This document shows positions 24,197 through 32,758 of a stretch of DNA of 64,000 bases, one piece after another. The position numbers and the translations under genes are program-made. The number at the start of each line of letters is the position of its first letter. Position 1 is the stretch's first letter. The stretch is from Streptomyces bambusae (GTDB lineage Bacteria; Actinomycetota; Actinomycetes; Streptomycetales; Streptomycetaceae): assembly GCF_020532645.1 (NCBI RefSeq), contig NZ_JAJAUZ010000014.1, positions 82,783 through 146,782 of the forward strand, given 5' to 3'. The notes below the pieces were generated by a model that saw nothing but the letters and a program-made list of their open reading frames with translations, was not told the origin of the DNA and did not search any database.

Positions 24197-25513
24197 ATGA
24201 CAGCCGCCGCCACACCCGGCTCCCCAGCCGCGGGATTAAGCCGCCGATCCGTCACCGCGACCGTGATCGGCAACGCCGTCGAGTCCTACGACATGCTCGC
24301 GTTCGGCCTGTTCGCCCCCTTGTTCGCCGCGCAGTTCTTCCCCTCGTCGAACCCCGTCACCTCGATGCTCGGTGCGTTCACCGCCTTCGGCATCGGCGTG
24401 CTGGCCCGCCCGGTCGGCGGCATCCTCTTCGGCCGCTACGCCGACCGCCGCGGCCGCCGCCCCGCCCTGCTGCTCGCCATCGTCCTGATGACCAGCGGCT
24501 CCGTCCTCATCGGGGTGGCCCCCACCTACGAGCACATCGGCATCCTCGCCCCGCTGCTGCTCGTCGTCGCCCGCATCGGCCAGGGCATATCCGCCGGCGG
24601 CGAATGGCCCACCGCGGCCGCCTACCTCATGGAGGAGGCCCCCGAGAAGCGCAAGTGCCTCTACGGCAGCCTGTTCTCCGCCTCCACCGGTCTGGGCGTG
24701 CTCACCGCCTCCGCGATCGGCGCCGGACTGACCGCCGCCATCGGCCGCGAGGCCATGGCCGCCTGGGGCTGGCGGGTGCCCTTCCTCATCGGCGGGGTCT
24801 TCGGCCTGGTCCTGATGGTGCTGCGCAACCGGCTCGCCGAGACCGCCGTCTTCCGCCGCGAGGTCAGCGGCCGCGCCCGCACCGGCTCGCTGCGCCAGGT
24901 GCTGCGCAGCCACCGCCGGCCCGTGCTGCTGTCCGTCGTGATCGTCGGCGGCATCGCCACCGTCAGCGGCATCTGGTCGGCCGTGGTGCCCGCCAAGGGC
25001 CAGGAACTCGCCCCGGACGGCACCATGTACCAGGTCGTGATGGTCGCCGTCGGCGCCATGCTGGTGCTCAACGTGCCGCTGGGCATGCTCGCCGACCGGA
25101 TCGGCGCCACCCGCTTCCTCGCCGGCGTCACCGTCGTGTTCGCCGTCGCCGGCTCCTACGGCTACCTGAACATCCGCGGCACCTTCGCCAGCCTGCTGCT
25201 CGCCTACGGCAGCGGCGTCGTCTACCTGGTGTCCGTCACCAGCGTGCTGCCCAAGCTGCTCTCCGAGGTCTTCCCGCCGCACGTGCGGGTCATCGGCATG
25301 GGCCTGCCGCACGCCGTGACCACCGCCGTGCTCGGCGGCGCGACGCCGGCCGTGGCGACGTTCCTCGGGGAGAAGGGCGCCGACGGTGCCTTCGTGGCCG
25401 TCATGGTCGCCCTCGTCGTGCTGGCCGTCCCGGCCGCCGTGGCCTCCCGAGGCCATGTCGCCCGGCCGCCGGCACCGGTCGTTCCGGAGCCCGCCCTTGC
25501 GGTCGCCAAATAG
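24197..25513 (+). CDS. MFS metabolite:H+ symporter family transporter
   Basis: 438 aa, 12 predicted TM helices. Motifs of the metabolite:proton symporter group (KgtP/ProP/ShiA type): NAVESYDMLAFGLFAPLF, FGRYADRRGRRPALL, GQGISAGGEWPTAAAYLMEEAPEKRKCLYGS. This group mostly imports organic acids or zwitterions, so it may bring in a precursor or reclaim product; the other MFS (12766-14040) looks more like an exporter. It lies 230 bp behind the monooxygenase and is followed by strong terminators. The 230-bp gap shows only a short TGCGCGATGTGCGCA dyad. Confidence 0.9.
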   Translation: MTAAATPGSPAAGLSRRSVTATVIGNAVESYDMLAFGLFAPLFAAQFFPSSNPVTSMLGAFTAFGIGVLARPVGGILFGRYADRRGRRPALLLAIVLMTSGSVLIGVAPTYEHIGILAPLLLVVARIGQGISAGGEWPTAAAYLMEEAPEKRKCLYGSLFSASTGLGVLTASAIGAGLTAAIGREAMAAWGWRVPFLIGGVFGLVLMVLRNRLAETAVFRREVSGRARTGSLRQVLRSHRRPVLLSVVIVGGIATVSGIWSAVVPAKGQELAPDGTMYQVVMVAVGAMLVLNVPLGMLADRIGATRFLAGVTVVFAVAGSYGYLNIRGTFASLLLAYGSGVVYLVSVTSVLPKLLSEVFPPHVRVIGMGLPHAVTTAVLGGATPAVATFLGEKGADGAFVAVMVALVVLAVPAAVASRGHVARPPAPVVPEPALAVAK

Positions 25514-25531
25514 CCGGTTACCGCTCCGGGC

Positions 25532-25603
25532 CCGGCCGGCACCCCGTGGTGCCGGCCGGACCCGGCCGCAGTCCGCCGGTCCGGCCCCGTGCCGGACCGG
25601 CGG
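25532..25603. terminator. Double hairpin between convergent genes
   Basis: CCGGCCGGCACC-CCGT-GGTGCCGGCCGG lies at about 25532-25559, followed by CGCCGGTCCGGC-CCCGT-GCCGGACCGGCG at about 25574-25602. Both are perfect stems of 12 bp between the MFS stop and the AhpD-like stop, serving as terminators from both directions and marking the end of region 1. Confidence 0.8.
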
Positions 25604-25604
25604 G

Positions 25605-26147
25605 TCAGGCGCCCGGCGGCAGGTAGCCGTTGGCCGCCAGGTGCGCGCCGATCGCGTCGTACACCGCCGGGTCCTCGGGCGTGATCGCCGCGAGCCCGTC
25701 GACGTACCGGTTGTACAGGCAGAACGCGGCCGCGATCAGCACCGTGTCGTGGATCGCCTCGTCGTCCGCGCCGGCCTTCCGGGCCGCCTCGACGTCCTCG
25801 GCCGACACCGTGCGGGCGTCCCCGCGGACCTTCGCCGCGATGCGCAGCAGCGCCCGCAGCCGCTCGTCCACCGGGGCCGTCTCCGGGTCGTTCTTGACCG
25901 CCTCCACCAGCGCGTAGCCGCCGCCGTTGATGTGCGCGGCGGCCGCGCTGTGCGAACCCGTGCAGTACCGCGTCCCGTTGAGGTGCGACACGTACGCGGC
26001 GATCAGCTCGCGCTCGCCGGCGGTCAGCCGGGACTCACCGCGCAGCAGCAGCTGCGCCAGCTCGTTCAGCTTGCGGCCGGCCTCGGGCCGGGCGGCCATC
26101 AGGCCCCGGATGCCGGGGATCTGCTCGGGGATCTCGATGTGCGGCAC
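25605..26147 (-). CDS. AhpD/CMD-fold peroxidase-related protein, second copy
   Basis: 180 aa, paralogue of the 5501-6052 product: both begin MPHI, share PGI-x-GLMA-x-RP, GERELIAAYVS-x-LN and HDTVLIAAAFC-x-YNRYV. The active-site stretch is YCTGSHSAAAAH, again C-x-G-S-H-S rather than CxxC. It is followed 15 nt upstream on the same strand by the secreted SGNH-like gene, with which it may be co-transcribed. Function unknown; the pair suggests a family with a use in both regions or an old duplication during cluster assembly. Confidence 0.85.
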   Translation of the reverse strand: MPHIEIPEQIPGIRGLMAARPEAGRKLNELAQLLLRGESRLTAGERELIAAYVSHLNGTRYCTGSHSAAAAHINGGGYALVEAVKNDPETAPVDERLRALLRIAAKVRGDARTVSAEDVEAARKAGADDEAIHDTVLIAAAFCLYNRYVDGLAAITPEDPAVYDAIGAHLAANGYLPPGA

Positions 26148-26162
26148 GGTCGTCCCTCCTCC

Positions 26163-27164
26163 TCAGTTGTTGAACCAGGGGGTGGCGGTGGGGTCGGTGC
26201 TGAACTGGGCGAGCATCAGGTCGGCGACCTTCTGCTGACCGGCGGTGCTGGGGTGCACCCGGTCGCTCTGCAGGTCGGTGCACTTCCACTCCAGGCCGTC
26301 GCTGCGGCCGGGGGTGCCGCCGACGACGTTGTCGGAGCCCAGGCCGTCGGCCCACAGGTACGGGCCCCAGGACAGCCAGGGGGCGACGCCGCCGGCGCCG
26401 TACGAGAGCGTGGAGTCGCCGTTGATCTGGTCCTGGATCAGCTTCTTGACGGCGAAGCCCTGCTGGTAGGCGCCCGCGCTGCGGACCGGGTTGTACGTGT
26501 AGATGCGGCTGGCCACGTAGCCGACGGCCAGGTTCGGGTACTTGGCGCGGCCGTTGCGGACGATGTCGGCAAGCGCGTTGCGCAGGGTGTGCGCGCCGGC
26601 CGGGAAGGCGCCCAGGTTGTCGCCGACGAACTGCTCCTTCAGCCACACCGCCTGCACCTGGGCGGGAGTCACGCCGGCGTTGGAGAGCCGGGTGGCGAGC
26701 ACGGACCAGGTGGCGTCGTTCGGGTTGGCCCAGGTGGAGGCGTCCTTGCCGCCCTGCGCGCCGTCCACGAGCACCAGCTTCGGGTTCTTGCCGCCCCAGG
26801 TGCCGACCGTGGAGATGAACTTCTGGAACTCCTGGGTGGTGTTCGACATCCCGATGGAGATCAGCACGATCTTGCCGTTGACCAGGTCGACCTGGCCGGC
26901 TGCGTTGCGGGGGAGGACCGCGTTCTGCGCGAGGTTCTGCCCCGCGCTCTCGTGCGCGGCCGGGCGGCTGTTGCTGCCGTTCGGGTAGAGGCCGCCCTGG
27001 ATCCCCTGGTACGTGCCGGTGCCCAGGTCGTTCAGCGGGACCAGCCCGCTGGACGTGAACGAGCAGTCGGTCGGTGCCGAGGCGGCCGGGTGCGGGACGA
27101 GGGCCAGGGCCACGGCGGTGGCGGCGGTCGTCAGGGCAGCGAGCATCCGTCGCTGGACGGGCAT
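26163..27164 (-). CDS. Secreted SGNH/GDSL-like hydrolase family protein
   Basis: 333 aa. Signal peptide MPVQRRMLAALTTAATAVAL followed by APHPAAS-A. The mature protein has VLISIGMSNTTQEFQ, in which G-M-S-N occupies the place of the GDS nucleophile block, and a C-terminal DRVHPSTAGQQKVADLML that matches the Asp-x-x-His-Pro end of SGNH enzymes. Single cysteines early (TDCSF) and late (EWKCTD) may form a disulfide. The ATG at 27164 has GGAGGATCC upstream. Likely a secreted esterase or carbohydrate-binding protein; a link to biosynthesis is not evident. Confidence 0.75.
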   Translation of the reverse strand: MPVQRRMLAALTTAATAVALALVPHPAASAPTDCSFTSSGLVPLNDLGTGTYQGIQGGLYPNGSNSRPAAHESAGQNLAQNAVLPRNAAGQVDLVNGKIVLISIGMSNTTQEFQKFISTVGTWGGKNPKLVLVDGAQGGKDASTWANPNDATWSVLATRLSNAGVTPAQVQAVWLKEQFVGDNLGAFPAGAHTLRNALADIVRNGRAKYPNLAVGYVASRIYTYNPVRSAGAYQQGFAVKKLIQDQINGDSTLSYGAGGVAPWLSWGPYLWADGLGSDNVVGGTPGRSDGLEWKCTDLQSDRVHPSTAGQQKVADLMLAQFSTDPTATPWFNN

Positions 27165-27344
27165 GGATCCTCCGGTGGACGCACGGGCGGGGCGGTCGGC
27201 GCGGGCCGGTGCACCGGCCCGGGCGGCACGATCCTTGCCGGGCCGCGCACGGCCGGGCCACTCCCGTATTGCTCCGCACCGGCTGCCCCGGCACCCGCCG
27301 CTACTCGTGCAGATCGCCCCGTCGGCGCACGCCGTACGGCATTG

Positions 27345-27387
27345 CGAACACTGTACGGAACCCGTACAGTGTTCGTTACGACGAACA
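27345..27387. promoter_or_regulatory. Overlapping operator palindromes in a divergent promoter
   Basis: CGAACACTGTACGG-AAC-CCGTACAGTGTTCG (27345-27375) is a perfect 14+14-bp inverted repeat. It shares its right end with TGTTCGT-TACG-ACGAACA (27370-27387). The site lies 31 bp before the GtrA-like start and 180 bp before the secreted-protein start, as expected for a TetR- or GntR-type repressor controlling one or both. Confidence 0.7.
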
Positions 27388-27417
27388 GTGCACGGTGGGA
27401 AAGGGAGGGGAGGCGGG

Positions 27418-27948
27418 ATGACGGACCACACGACGGGTACGGCCGGCGCGGCTGAGCAGGCCGCGCGCCCGGCGGCCCCCGGCCCCGTCGCCGCCTTCGC
27501 CCGCTTCGTGCTCTGCGGCGGCGGCCTCGGGCTCGCCTCCGGCGCCGCGGTCGCCGCCCTCGGCGGCCTGCTGCCCTGGGCCCTGGCCAACGCCCTGGTG
27601 ACGGCGGCCTCCACGGTCCTGGGCACTGTGCTCCACGCCCGCTTCACCTTCGGCGCGGGCAGCCGCCCGGGCCTGCGCCAGCACCTCCAGTCGGCCGGTT
27701 CGGCCGCCGGCGCCTACGCGGCCACCACCCTCGCGGTGTCCGTCCTCCACCTGCTCCGCACCACCCCGGACCTCCTCACCGAACAGGCCGTCTACCTCAC
27801 GGCCTCCGCCCTCGCAGGCCTCTGCCGCTTCCTGGTCCTGCGCCTGGTGGTGTTCCGGACGGGGGGAGGGGAGCGGACGGCGGCGGCCGCACCGGTCCCG
27901 GCTGCTCCGGTGGAACTCCGCACGGCGGGGTACGCGGCGGCGGCGTAG
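27418..27948 (+). CDS. GtrA-like membrane protein
   Basis: 176 aa with four hydrophobic helices. The pattern fits GtrA proteins: FARFVLCGGGLGLASG at the N-terminus, HARFTFGAGSR at the end of helix 2 (the family's W/F-TF), and LCRFLVLRLVVF at the end of helix 4. GtrA-like proteins are thought to move lipid-linked sugars or act in cell-wall decoration. ATG at 27418 with GGGAGGGGAGGCGGG upstream. It lies under the large palindromic operator. No glycosyltransferase partner is nearby. Confidence 0.75.
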   Translation: MTDHTTGTAGAAEQAARPAAPGPVAAFARFVLCGGGLGLASGAAVAALGGLLPWALANALVTAASTVLGTVLHARFTFGAGSRPGLRQHLQSAGSAAGAYAATTLAVSVLHLLRTTPDLLTEQAVYLTASALAGLCRFLVLRLVVFRTGGGERTAAAAPVPAAPVELRTAGYAAAA

Positions 27949-27971
27949 CGCGCCTCCCCTCGGCCCGAGGG

Positions 27972-28805
27972 TCAGAGCTGCGAGCCGCCCGATGCGTCGA
28001 GGCGCTGCCCGGTGACCCATTGCGAGTCGGAGGATGCGAGGAAGGAAACGATGCCCGCGATGTCCGAGGGCTCGCCGATGCGGTCGAAGACCGATATGGC
28101 TGCCAACTGTGCGGCGCCCTCGGGCGTGGTGCGGAGCTTGGCGTTCATGTCGGTTGCGACAAAGCCCGGAGAGACGGTGTTGACCGTGATGCCGCGGGAG
28201 CCGAGCTCCTTGGCGAGGGCGATCGTGAGGGTGTCCACGGCCCCCTTGCTCATGGAGTAGACGACGGACTGCGGGTAGGCGGCGCGGGTCACCATGGAGG
28301 AAATGTTGACGATGCGCCCGCCCGCCGACATGCGGCCGAGTCCCTCGCGGATCACGAGGAGGAGCGCGGTGACGTTGACCGAGAAGATCCTGTCGATCAG
28401 CTCGGGGGTCACCTCGTGGATCCTCGCCGAGCCGCTGACGGCGGCATTGTTGACGAGGACGTCCAGCCGGGGTTCCATGCCGCGCCGTTCCAGCTCGGCG
28501 TCGAAGGCGGCGAAGAGGGCCTGGGCGTCGCCCGGGACACCGAGTCGGGTCTGCAGGGGGAAGGCGTCGCCCCCCGCGGCGCGTATGGAAGCCACGACCT
28601 CGTCGGCCGCGGCGGTGTTCTGCCCGTAGTGGACGGCGACGAGCGAGCCGTCGGACGCCAGGCGTTCGGCGATTCCGCGGCCGATTCCGCGGCTGGCACC
28701 GGTGACCAGCGCGGTCCTTCCGGCCAGCCGCCCCTCGGCGGTCCGCGTCCGTCCGAGGTCTGCGGGTTCGCCGCCACCGCTCCGGGGCGCAGGAGAATAC
28801 GTCAA
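27972..28805 (-). CDS. Short-chain dehydrogenase/reductase of the GBL block
   Basis: About 277 aa. VTGASRGIGRGIAERLAS (cofactor), VLVNNAAVSGSAR, NISSMVTRAAYPQSVVYSMSKGAVD in family order with S-Y-K catalytic residues, and PGFVATDMNAK. A TTG at 28805 is taken as start because no ATG or GTG is in frame before the conserved domain; this is uncertain, and the first 30 or so residues may not belong. It lies 61 bp behind the P450 and probably reduces the keto group of a GBL precursor or of a P450 product. A small dyad (CCTCGGCCCGAGG) follows the convergent GtrA gene. Confidence 0.82.
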   Translation of the reverse strand: MTYSPAPRSGGGEPADLGRTRTAEGRLAGRTALVTGASRGIGRGIAERLASDGSLVAVHYGQNTAAADEVVASIRAAGGDAFPLQTRLGVPGDAQALFAAFDAELERRGMEPRLDVLVNNAAVSGSARIHEVTPELIDRIFSVNVTALLLVIREGLGRMSAGGRIVNISSMVTRAAYPQSVVYSMSKGAVDTLTIALAKELGSRGITVNTVSPGFVATDMNAKLRTTPEGAAQLAAISVFDRIGEPSDIAGIVSFLASSDSQWVTGQRLDASGGSQL

Positions 28806-28866
28806 GGTGAACGCCGTTCTGGATCTCTTGCCGACAGGATCGGGACCACCGCACGCGACCGGAGCG

Positions 28867-30105
28867 TCATCGGCTGCTCGGCTCGCCGAGCAGGACCGGC
28901 AGCGACCGGTGGCCGTTGATGAGGAACGATTCCAGCGGTTCGAACGGCTGCGCCTGCTCCATCCGGGGGAAGCGCTCGAACAGCGCGGGAAGCGCGATGG
29001 CGGCCTCCAGTCGGGCGAGCGGGGCGCCCAAGCAGAAGTGCACGCCGTGCCCGAAGGCCAGGTTCTCGTGGCCGCCGGGACGCTGCAGGCGGAACTCGGC
29101 GGCGTCTTCGCCGTGCAGCTCGGGGTCGAGGCCGGCGGCGGCGAAGGAGACGGCGATGGGATCGCCCTGACGGATCCGGACCCCCTCCAGGTCGATGTCC
29201 TCCACCGCGAAGCGCAGGGGCGCGTATGCAACTGGTCCACGCGCCCGCAGGGTCTCGGCGATGACGGTGTCCCAGCCGACGCGCCCTGCCCTCACGTGGT
29301 CCCGCTCCTCGGGGTGCGTGAGGAGTGCTGCTACTGCGTTGCCGACCAGGCTCGCGGTGGTGTCGTACCCCGCGGCGATCATCATCTTGAGGGTGAAGAT
29401 GAGCTCCTGCTCGGTGAGCTGCTCGCCTGCCTGGTCCCTGGCTGCGATCAAGGCCGAGGTCAGGTCGTTGCGCGGCGCGGCCCGGCGGGCGGCTGCCAGG
29501 GAGGTCAGCAGCTCGTGGGCCGTGGCGCGGGCCGTGGCGGCCTGCTCCGGGTCGACGTCCGTCCGCAGGCTCGGGTCGATGGCGCCGATCAGCTCCGCGC
29601 GGACGTCCTCGTCCACGCCGAACAGCTCGCAGATGACCCGGATGGGAAGCGGCCGGGCGAAGGAGGTGACCAGGTCGACCGGGACGCCCGCCGGAGCCGC
29701 CGCCAGGTCCTCCACGAGTTCGGCCGTGATCCCCTCGATCCGGGGGCGCAGGGCGGCGATGCGGCGGTGGGTGAAGGCGCCCGCGATGAGCCGCCGCAGT
29801 CGCGCGTGCTCCTCGCCGTAGGCGGACAGCATGTTGCGCATGGCTGCCCAGCCGTAGAATTTCCACTCGCTGCTGACCTGCCCGTCGATGAACGCGGGCC
29901 AGTGCCTGTGTGCGTCCCGGGAGACCCGGGGGTCCGTCACGAGCTGCTTGATCTGGCGGTGCCCCGTGACCGACCATGCGGTGACGTCGCCCAGCAGCCC
30001 GACCGGAACGGCCGGACCCTGCTTCCTCAGCATGGCCGTCTCACCGGCCAGGTCGCGTGCCGATGCGTCGAGCGCGTACGGGCAGCTGTTTTCCATGTGT
30101 TGCAT
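28867..30105 (-). CDS. Cytochrome P450
   Basis: 412 aa bacterial class I P450. Heme-binding loop [15 protein letters not shown] with Cys358, I-helix [15 protein letters not shown]-x-x-R as ETLR. ATG at 30105 (a second ATG is 9 nt later) follows GGGGGACGG. It starts 23 nt after the GBL-receptor stop and is probably in one transcript with it and the SDR. P450s beside AfsA-type synthases modify GBL or butenolide signals in some Streptomyces (SrrO in S. rochei, Cyp17 for avenolide), so signal tailoring is more likely than tailoring of the cluster product. Confidence 0.92.
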   Translation of the reverse strand: MQHMENSCPYALDASARDLAGETAMLRKQGPAVPVGLLGDVTAWSVTGHRQIKQLVTDPRVSRDAHRHWPAFIDGQVSSEWKFYGWAAMRNMLSAYGEEHARLRRLIAGAFTHRRIAALRPRIEGITAELVEDLAAAPAGVPVDLVTSFARPLPIRVICELFGVDEDVRAELIGAIDPSLRTDVDPEQAATARATAHELLTSLAAARRAAPRNDLTSALIAARDQAGEQLTEQELIFTLKMMIAAGYDTTASLVGNAVAALLTHPEERDHVRAGRVGWDTVIAETLRARGPVAYAPLRFAVEDIDLEGVRIRQGDPIAVSFAAAGLDPELHGEDAAEFRLQRPGGHENLAFGHGVHFCLGAPLARLEAAIALPALFERFPRMEQAQPFEPLESFLINGHRSLPVLLGEPSSR

Positions 30106-30128
30106 CCGTCCCCCCGGTCGGATGCCGC

Positions 30129-30818
30129 CTACTCGGAAGGCTCCGATTCGGCGGCTCCGGCCTGTTCCTTCTCCTCGCGAAGCCGGATTGCGGCTTCGTA
30201 CACTTCGATGCCGCGATCCGGCCTGAAGTCCAGCTGGACCAGTACGGACGGCACGGCGATCGCCGACATCAGGCAGGTGTACAGGTCCGACATCCGTTCG
30301 AGGATGTCGGCGCGGCCCGTGACGGCCTGGGACATCAGCTGGACACCACCGAAGGCGCCCGAGACGAGCTGGCCGATCCTGGCGGTGTCGATGCTCGGGA
30401 CCAGTTCGCCCGACGCCTTGGCCTCGTCGAGGACCGCCTGCACGCCTTCGGCCCACGCCATGTAGGGGATCTTGCGGTCGATGGAGTCGCGCCCCTGCTC
30501 GACGGCGAGCCGAACACTGCCGCGCAGTACCGGCTCCACTGTGAGCATGTGGGCGAGGAGGTACCCGTTGTCGATGAGGAACTGGAGCTTGAGGTCCTGC
30601 ATCGGGACCTCGGGCAGTACGTCCACCTGGCCGGCCAGGACGGCCTGGGCGAGCTCTTCCTTCGACGCGAAATGGAAGTAGAGGGCGCCCTTGGTGAGCC
30701 CGGAGCGCTGGAGGATCTCGGAGATCGTGGCAGCCTCGTAGCCGACCTCGTCGAAGACCTCCGCGGCCGCGGTGAGGATTGCCTGCCGGGTCCGAATGGC
30801 TCGTTCCTGTCGTGCCAT
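30129..30818 (-). CDS. Gamma-butyrolactone receptor (ArpA/ScbR-type TetR repressor)
   Basis: 229 aa. The N-terminal HTH is nearly the family consensus: [48 protein letters not shown]. The ligand domain has the tryptophan in [11 protein letters not shown] expected in true GBL receptors. It would repress at autoregulatory elements until a GBL-like signal binds. Its own start is 46 bp from an element at 30864-30886, and the AfsA gene carries the same element, so feedback control is likely. Confidence 0.93.
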   Translation of the reverse strand: MARQERAIRTRQAILTAAAEVFDEVGYEAATISEILQRSGLTKGALYFHFASKEELAQAVLAGQVDVLPEVPMQDLKLQFLIDNGYLLAHMLTVEPVLRGSVRLAVEQGRDSIDRKIPYMAWAEGVQAVLDEAKASGELVPSIDTARIGQLVSGAFGGVQLMSQAVTGRADILERMSDLYTCLMSAIAVPSVLVQLDFRPDRGIEVYEAAIRLREEKEQAGAAESEPSE

Positions 30819-30863
30819 TCCTCACCTCCGTACGACTCCACCCGCTGTAACAGGCTGCTGAAA

Positions 30864-30886
30864 GAAAACCGTCAGGTTCGTATCTT
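30864..30886. promoter_or_regulatory. Autoregulatory element upstream of the GBL receptor
   Basis: GAAAACCG-N7-CGTATCTT. Read on the minus strand it is AAGATACG-N7-CGGTTTTC, matching ARE sites bound by ScbR-type receptors. The eight-base arms are identical to those at 31306-31328. The rest of the 571-bp gap 30819-31389 shows no ORF I can support. Confidence 0.78.
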
Positions 30887-31305
30887 ACCAGGCAAGCGCA
30901 TGTGTCGTCAGTGCCGACATGCCGGAGTGAGGCTGGAGGAGGTGATTGCGCGCGACCCTGCCAGAGCGGGGGATCCCACCCCGTCGCGGCCAGCGGTCAG
31001 GGGTCGATTGCGCGCACTTGAGGAGAATAAAACCACGTCGGCGGTTTTGCAATCGGTGAACCTCGATGGCCGAGGGTATCGGCCGATCGCCGTACCGGGG
31101 GCTCCGGTGTGCCTGTGTCTGGATCCAGAGCCTGCCAAATTGTCCGGATCATTACGTTCTTGGTAGTGAAATCTCTTGTCTGAAGCGGAAGTTCCGGCTC
31201 TTCTTGACATCTTGTCGACGACTCGTCAGTGCGCGATCAAGATCGTCTGTGTGGAGTGAGCGGCTGGAAACGCTCTGAAGTGATGCTGCCGTAACGGCTT
31301 GAAAA

Positions 31306-31328
31306 GAAAACCGGTTAGTACGTATCTT
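31306..31328. promoter_or_regulatory. Autoregulatory element upstream of the AfsA-type gene
   Basis: GAAAACCG-GTTAGTA-CGTATCTT, 61 bp before the AfsA start. The arms and 7-bp spacing are identical to the element in front of the receptor, so both genes should answer to the same repressor. Confidence 0.78.
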
Positions 31329-31389
31329 ATGAGTCGTGGGGTCCAAACGGGGGGCCCTCGACCATCCAACGTCGCGCGGAGAGGTCCCC

Positions 31390-32403
31390 ATGACCCTGAT
31401 GACGCTTCAGCAGGCAGCCACGTCTTCCGTCCGGTCGACGGCCACTGAATGTGGTGCGGGCCTGGCGGGGGCGCTCCTGACGACCACCGTCCCGCGGGAG
31501 TACGTCCACCGCGCCTGCCACGCGGAGGTCTTCCTGACGGGAGCCCGCAAGATCGACGACCGCAACTTCGCGCTCACCGGTCAGTGGCCCCGGGCGCACA
31601 CCTTCTTCACCAGCGCGGACGGGCGTCGCCACGACCCCCTTCAGGCTGCCGAAACGCTTCGCCAGGTGGGGCTGTTCTTGGCGCACGCGGAGTTCGGCGT
31701 CCCGCTCGGGCACAAGTTCATCATCTGGGACATGGACTTCACCGTCTGCCACGAGGAGCTGGCCATCGGGGCGGCCCCCAGCGACCTCGAGCTGCGTGCC
31801 GAATGCACGGACATGAGCTGGCGGGGCAACCGGCTCGCCGCCTTCACCATGCGCGCCACGGTCTACCGCGACGGCAGGATGGCCGCCACCGGAAGCGGCA
31901 GGTTCACCTGCCTCTCCGCGGCCAGCTACCGCCGGATCCGCGCCGGGAAGCTGGCTGACGACGGTGCGCCGACGCCCGTCGTCAACCGGACCTCCCTGGT
32001 CGCCCCGGCCCTCGTGGGCAGGCTGAACCCGTTCGACGTGGTGCTTGCCACCGAGGGCGACGTGCCCGGCCGCTTCCGCGTCATCCCCGACCCCGCACAC
32101 CCCATCCTCTTCGACCACGGCGGCGACCACCTCCCCGGCATGGTCATCCAGGAGGCTGCGCGCCAGGCGGCCTGTGCGGTGTCGGACCCCGAGTTCTTCG
32201 CCCTCAGTTCCGTCTCCACCACCTTCCACAGGTACGCCGAACTCGACAGCCCGCTCTGGGTGGACGCCGAGCTGCTGCCCACGCAGCGCCCTGGTGAGCT
32301 GCGGGTCCAGGTGACCTTCCACCAGGACGGCGAACAGGTTGCCTCTTCTGTCCTCACCGGCCTCGACCCGCAGGCTTCGGCGCACCTGAAGCCGGCCGCC
32401 TGA
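31390..32403 (+). CDS. AfsA/ScbA-type gamma-butyrolactone synthase
   Basis: 337 aa with two AfsA repeats (hotdog-like). First repeat: VPREYVHRACHAEVFLTGA and GLFLAHAEFGVPLGHKFI; second: LVAPALVGRLNPFDVVL and HPILFDHGGDHLPGMVIQEAARQAA (family order). The enzyme joins a beta-keto acyl group to dihydroxyacetone phosphate to start GBL formation. ATG at 31390 follows GCGGAGAGG; an upstream in-frame GTG is not needed. Its gene is divergent from the receptor and ends in a strong terminator. The P450 and SDR nearby point to a modified signal, possibly a butenolide. Confidence 0.93.
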   Translation: MTLMTLQQAATSSVRSTATECGAGLAGALLTTTVPREYVHRACHAEVFLTGARKIDDRNFALTGQWPRAHTFFTSADGRRHDPLQAAETLRQVGLFLAHAEFGVPLGHKFIIWDMDFTVCHEELAIGAAPSDLELRAECTDMSWRGNRLAAFTMRATVYRDGRMAATGSGRFTCLSAASYRRIRAGKLADDGAPTPVVNRTSLVAPALVGRLNPFDVVLATEGDVPGRFRVIPDPAHPILFDHGGDHLPGMVIQEAARQAACAVSDPEFFALSSVSTTFHRYAELDSPLWVDAELLPTQRPGELRVQVTFHQDGEQVASSVLTGLDPQASAHLKPAA

Positions 32404-32447
32404 CCGGTCGCCCGGGCCGCCACCCGTACGAGCCGGTACCTCTTTGC

Positions 32448-32482
32448 GCCCGGTCCCCGCCATGTGCGGGGACCGGGCTTTT
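32448..32482 (+). terminator. Intrinsic terminator after the AfsA-type gene
   Basis: GCCCGGTCCCCGC-CATGT-GCGGGGACCGGGC followed by TTTT: a perfect 13-bp stem with 5-nt loop and a short U-tract, about 45 nt after the stop codon. It is the first feature of the 355-bp gap 32404-32758, which otherwise holds the SARP-type repeats. Confidence 0.9.
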
Positions 32483-32603
32483 GACGTTCCGGTCGCGGGG
32501 TCGGGATTAGGAATCGGGGCTTCCGGTTTTTGGGGGTGTGGGGTGCGGCCGCCGCGGGTCCGGCGCGGGCGGGCCGGCCGGCCGGGGAGGAGAGGACTTC
32601 GGC

Positions 32604-32654
32604 CTCCAGGGGCACCCGAGAGGTTCTCAAGTGCGCCTTGAGCGACCCTCCAGG
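32604..32654. promoter_or_regulatory. Five SARP-type heptamers at 11-bp spacing before the second TetR gene
   Basis: CTCCAGG (32604), CCCGAGA (32615), CTCAAGT (32626), CTTGAGC (32637) and CTCCAGG (32648) start exactly 11 bp apart. The central pair also forms CTCAAG-N5-CTTGAG. Spacing and sequence match SARP direct repeats and the arrays in the PKS region. Confidence 0.65.
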
Positions 32655-32758
32655 GAAGGGCCACATGCTCGGCTGCGTCGCGTCCGTGCAGGTGCCGCCG
32701 TGGCCGGATCGGGGCCGTCCCGTCAGCACGGCTGCACGTCGCAGCAATGGAGCCCGGG

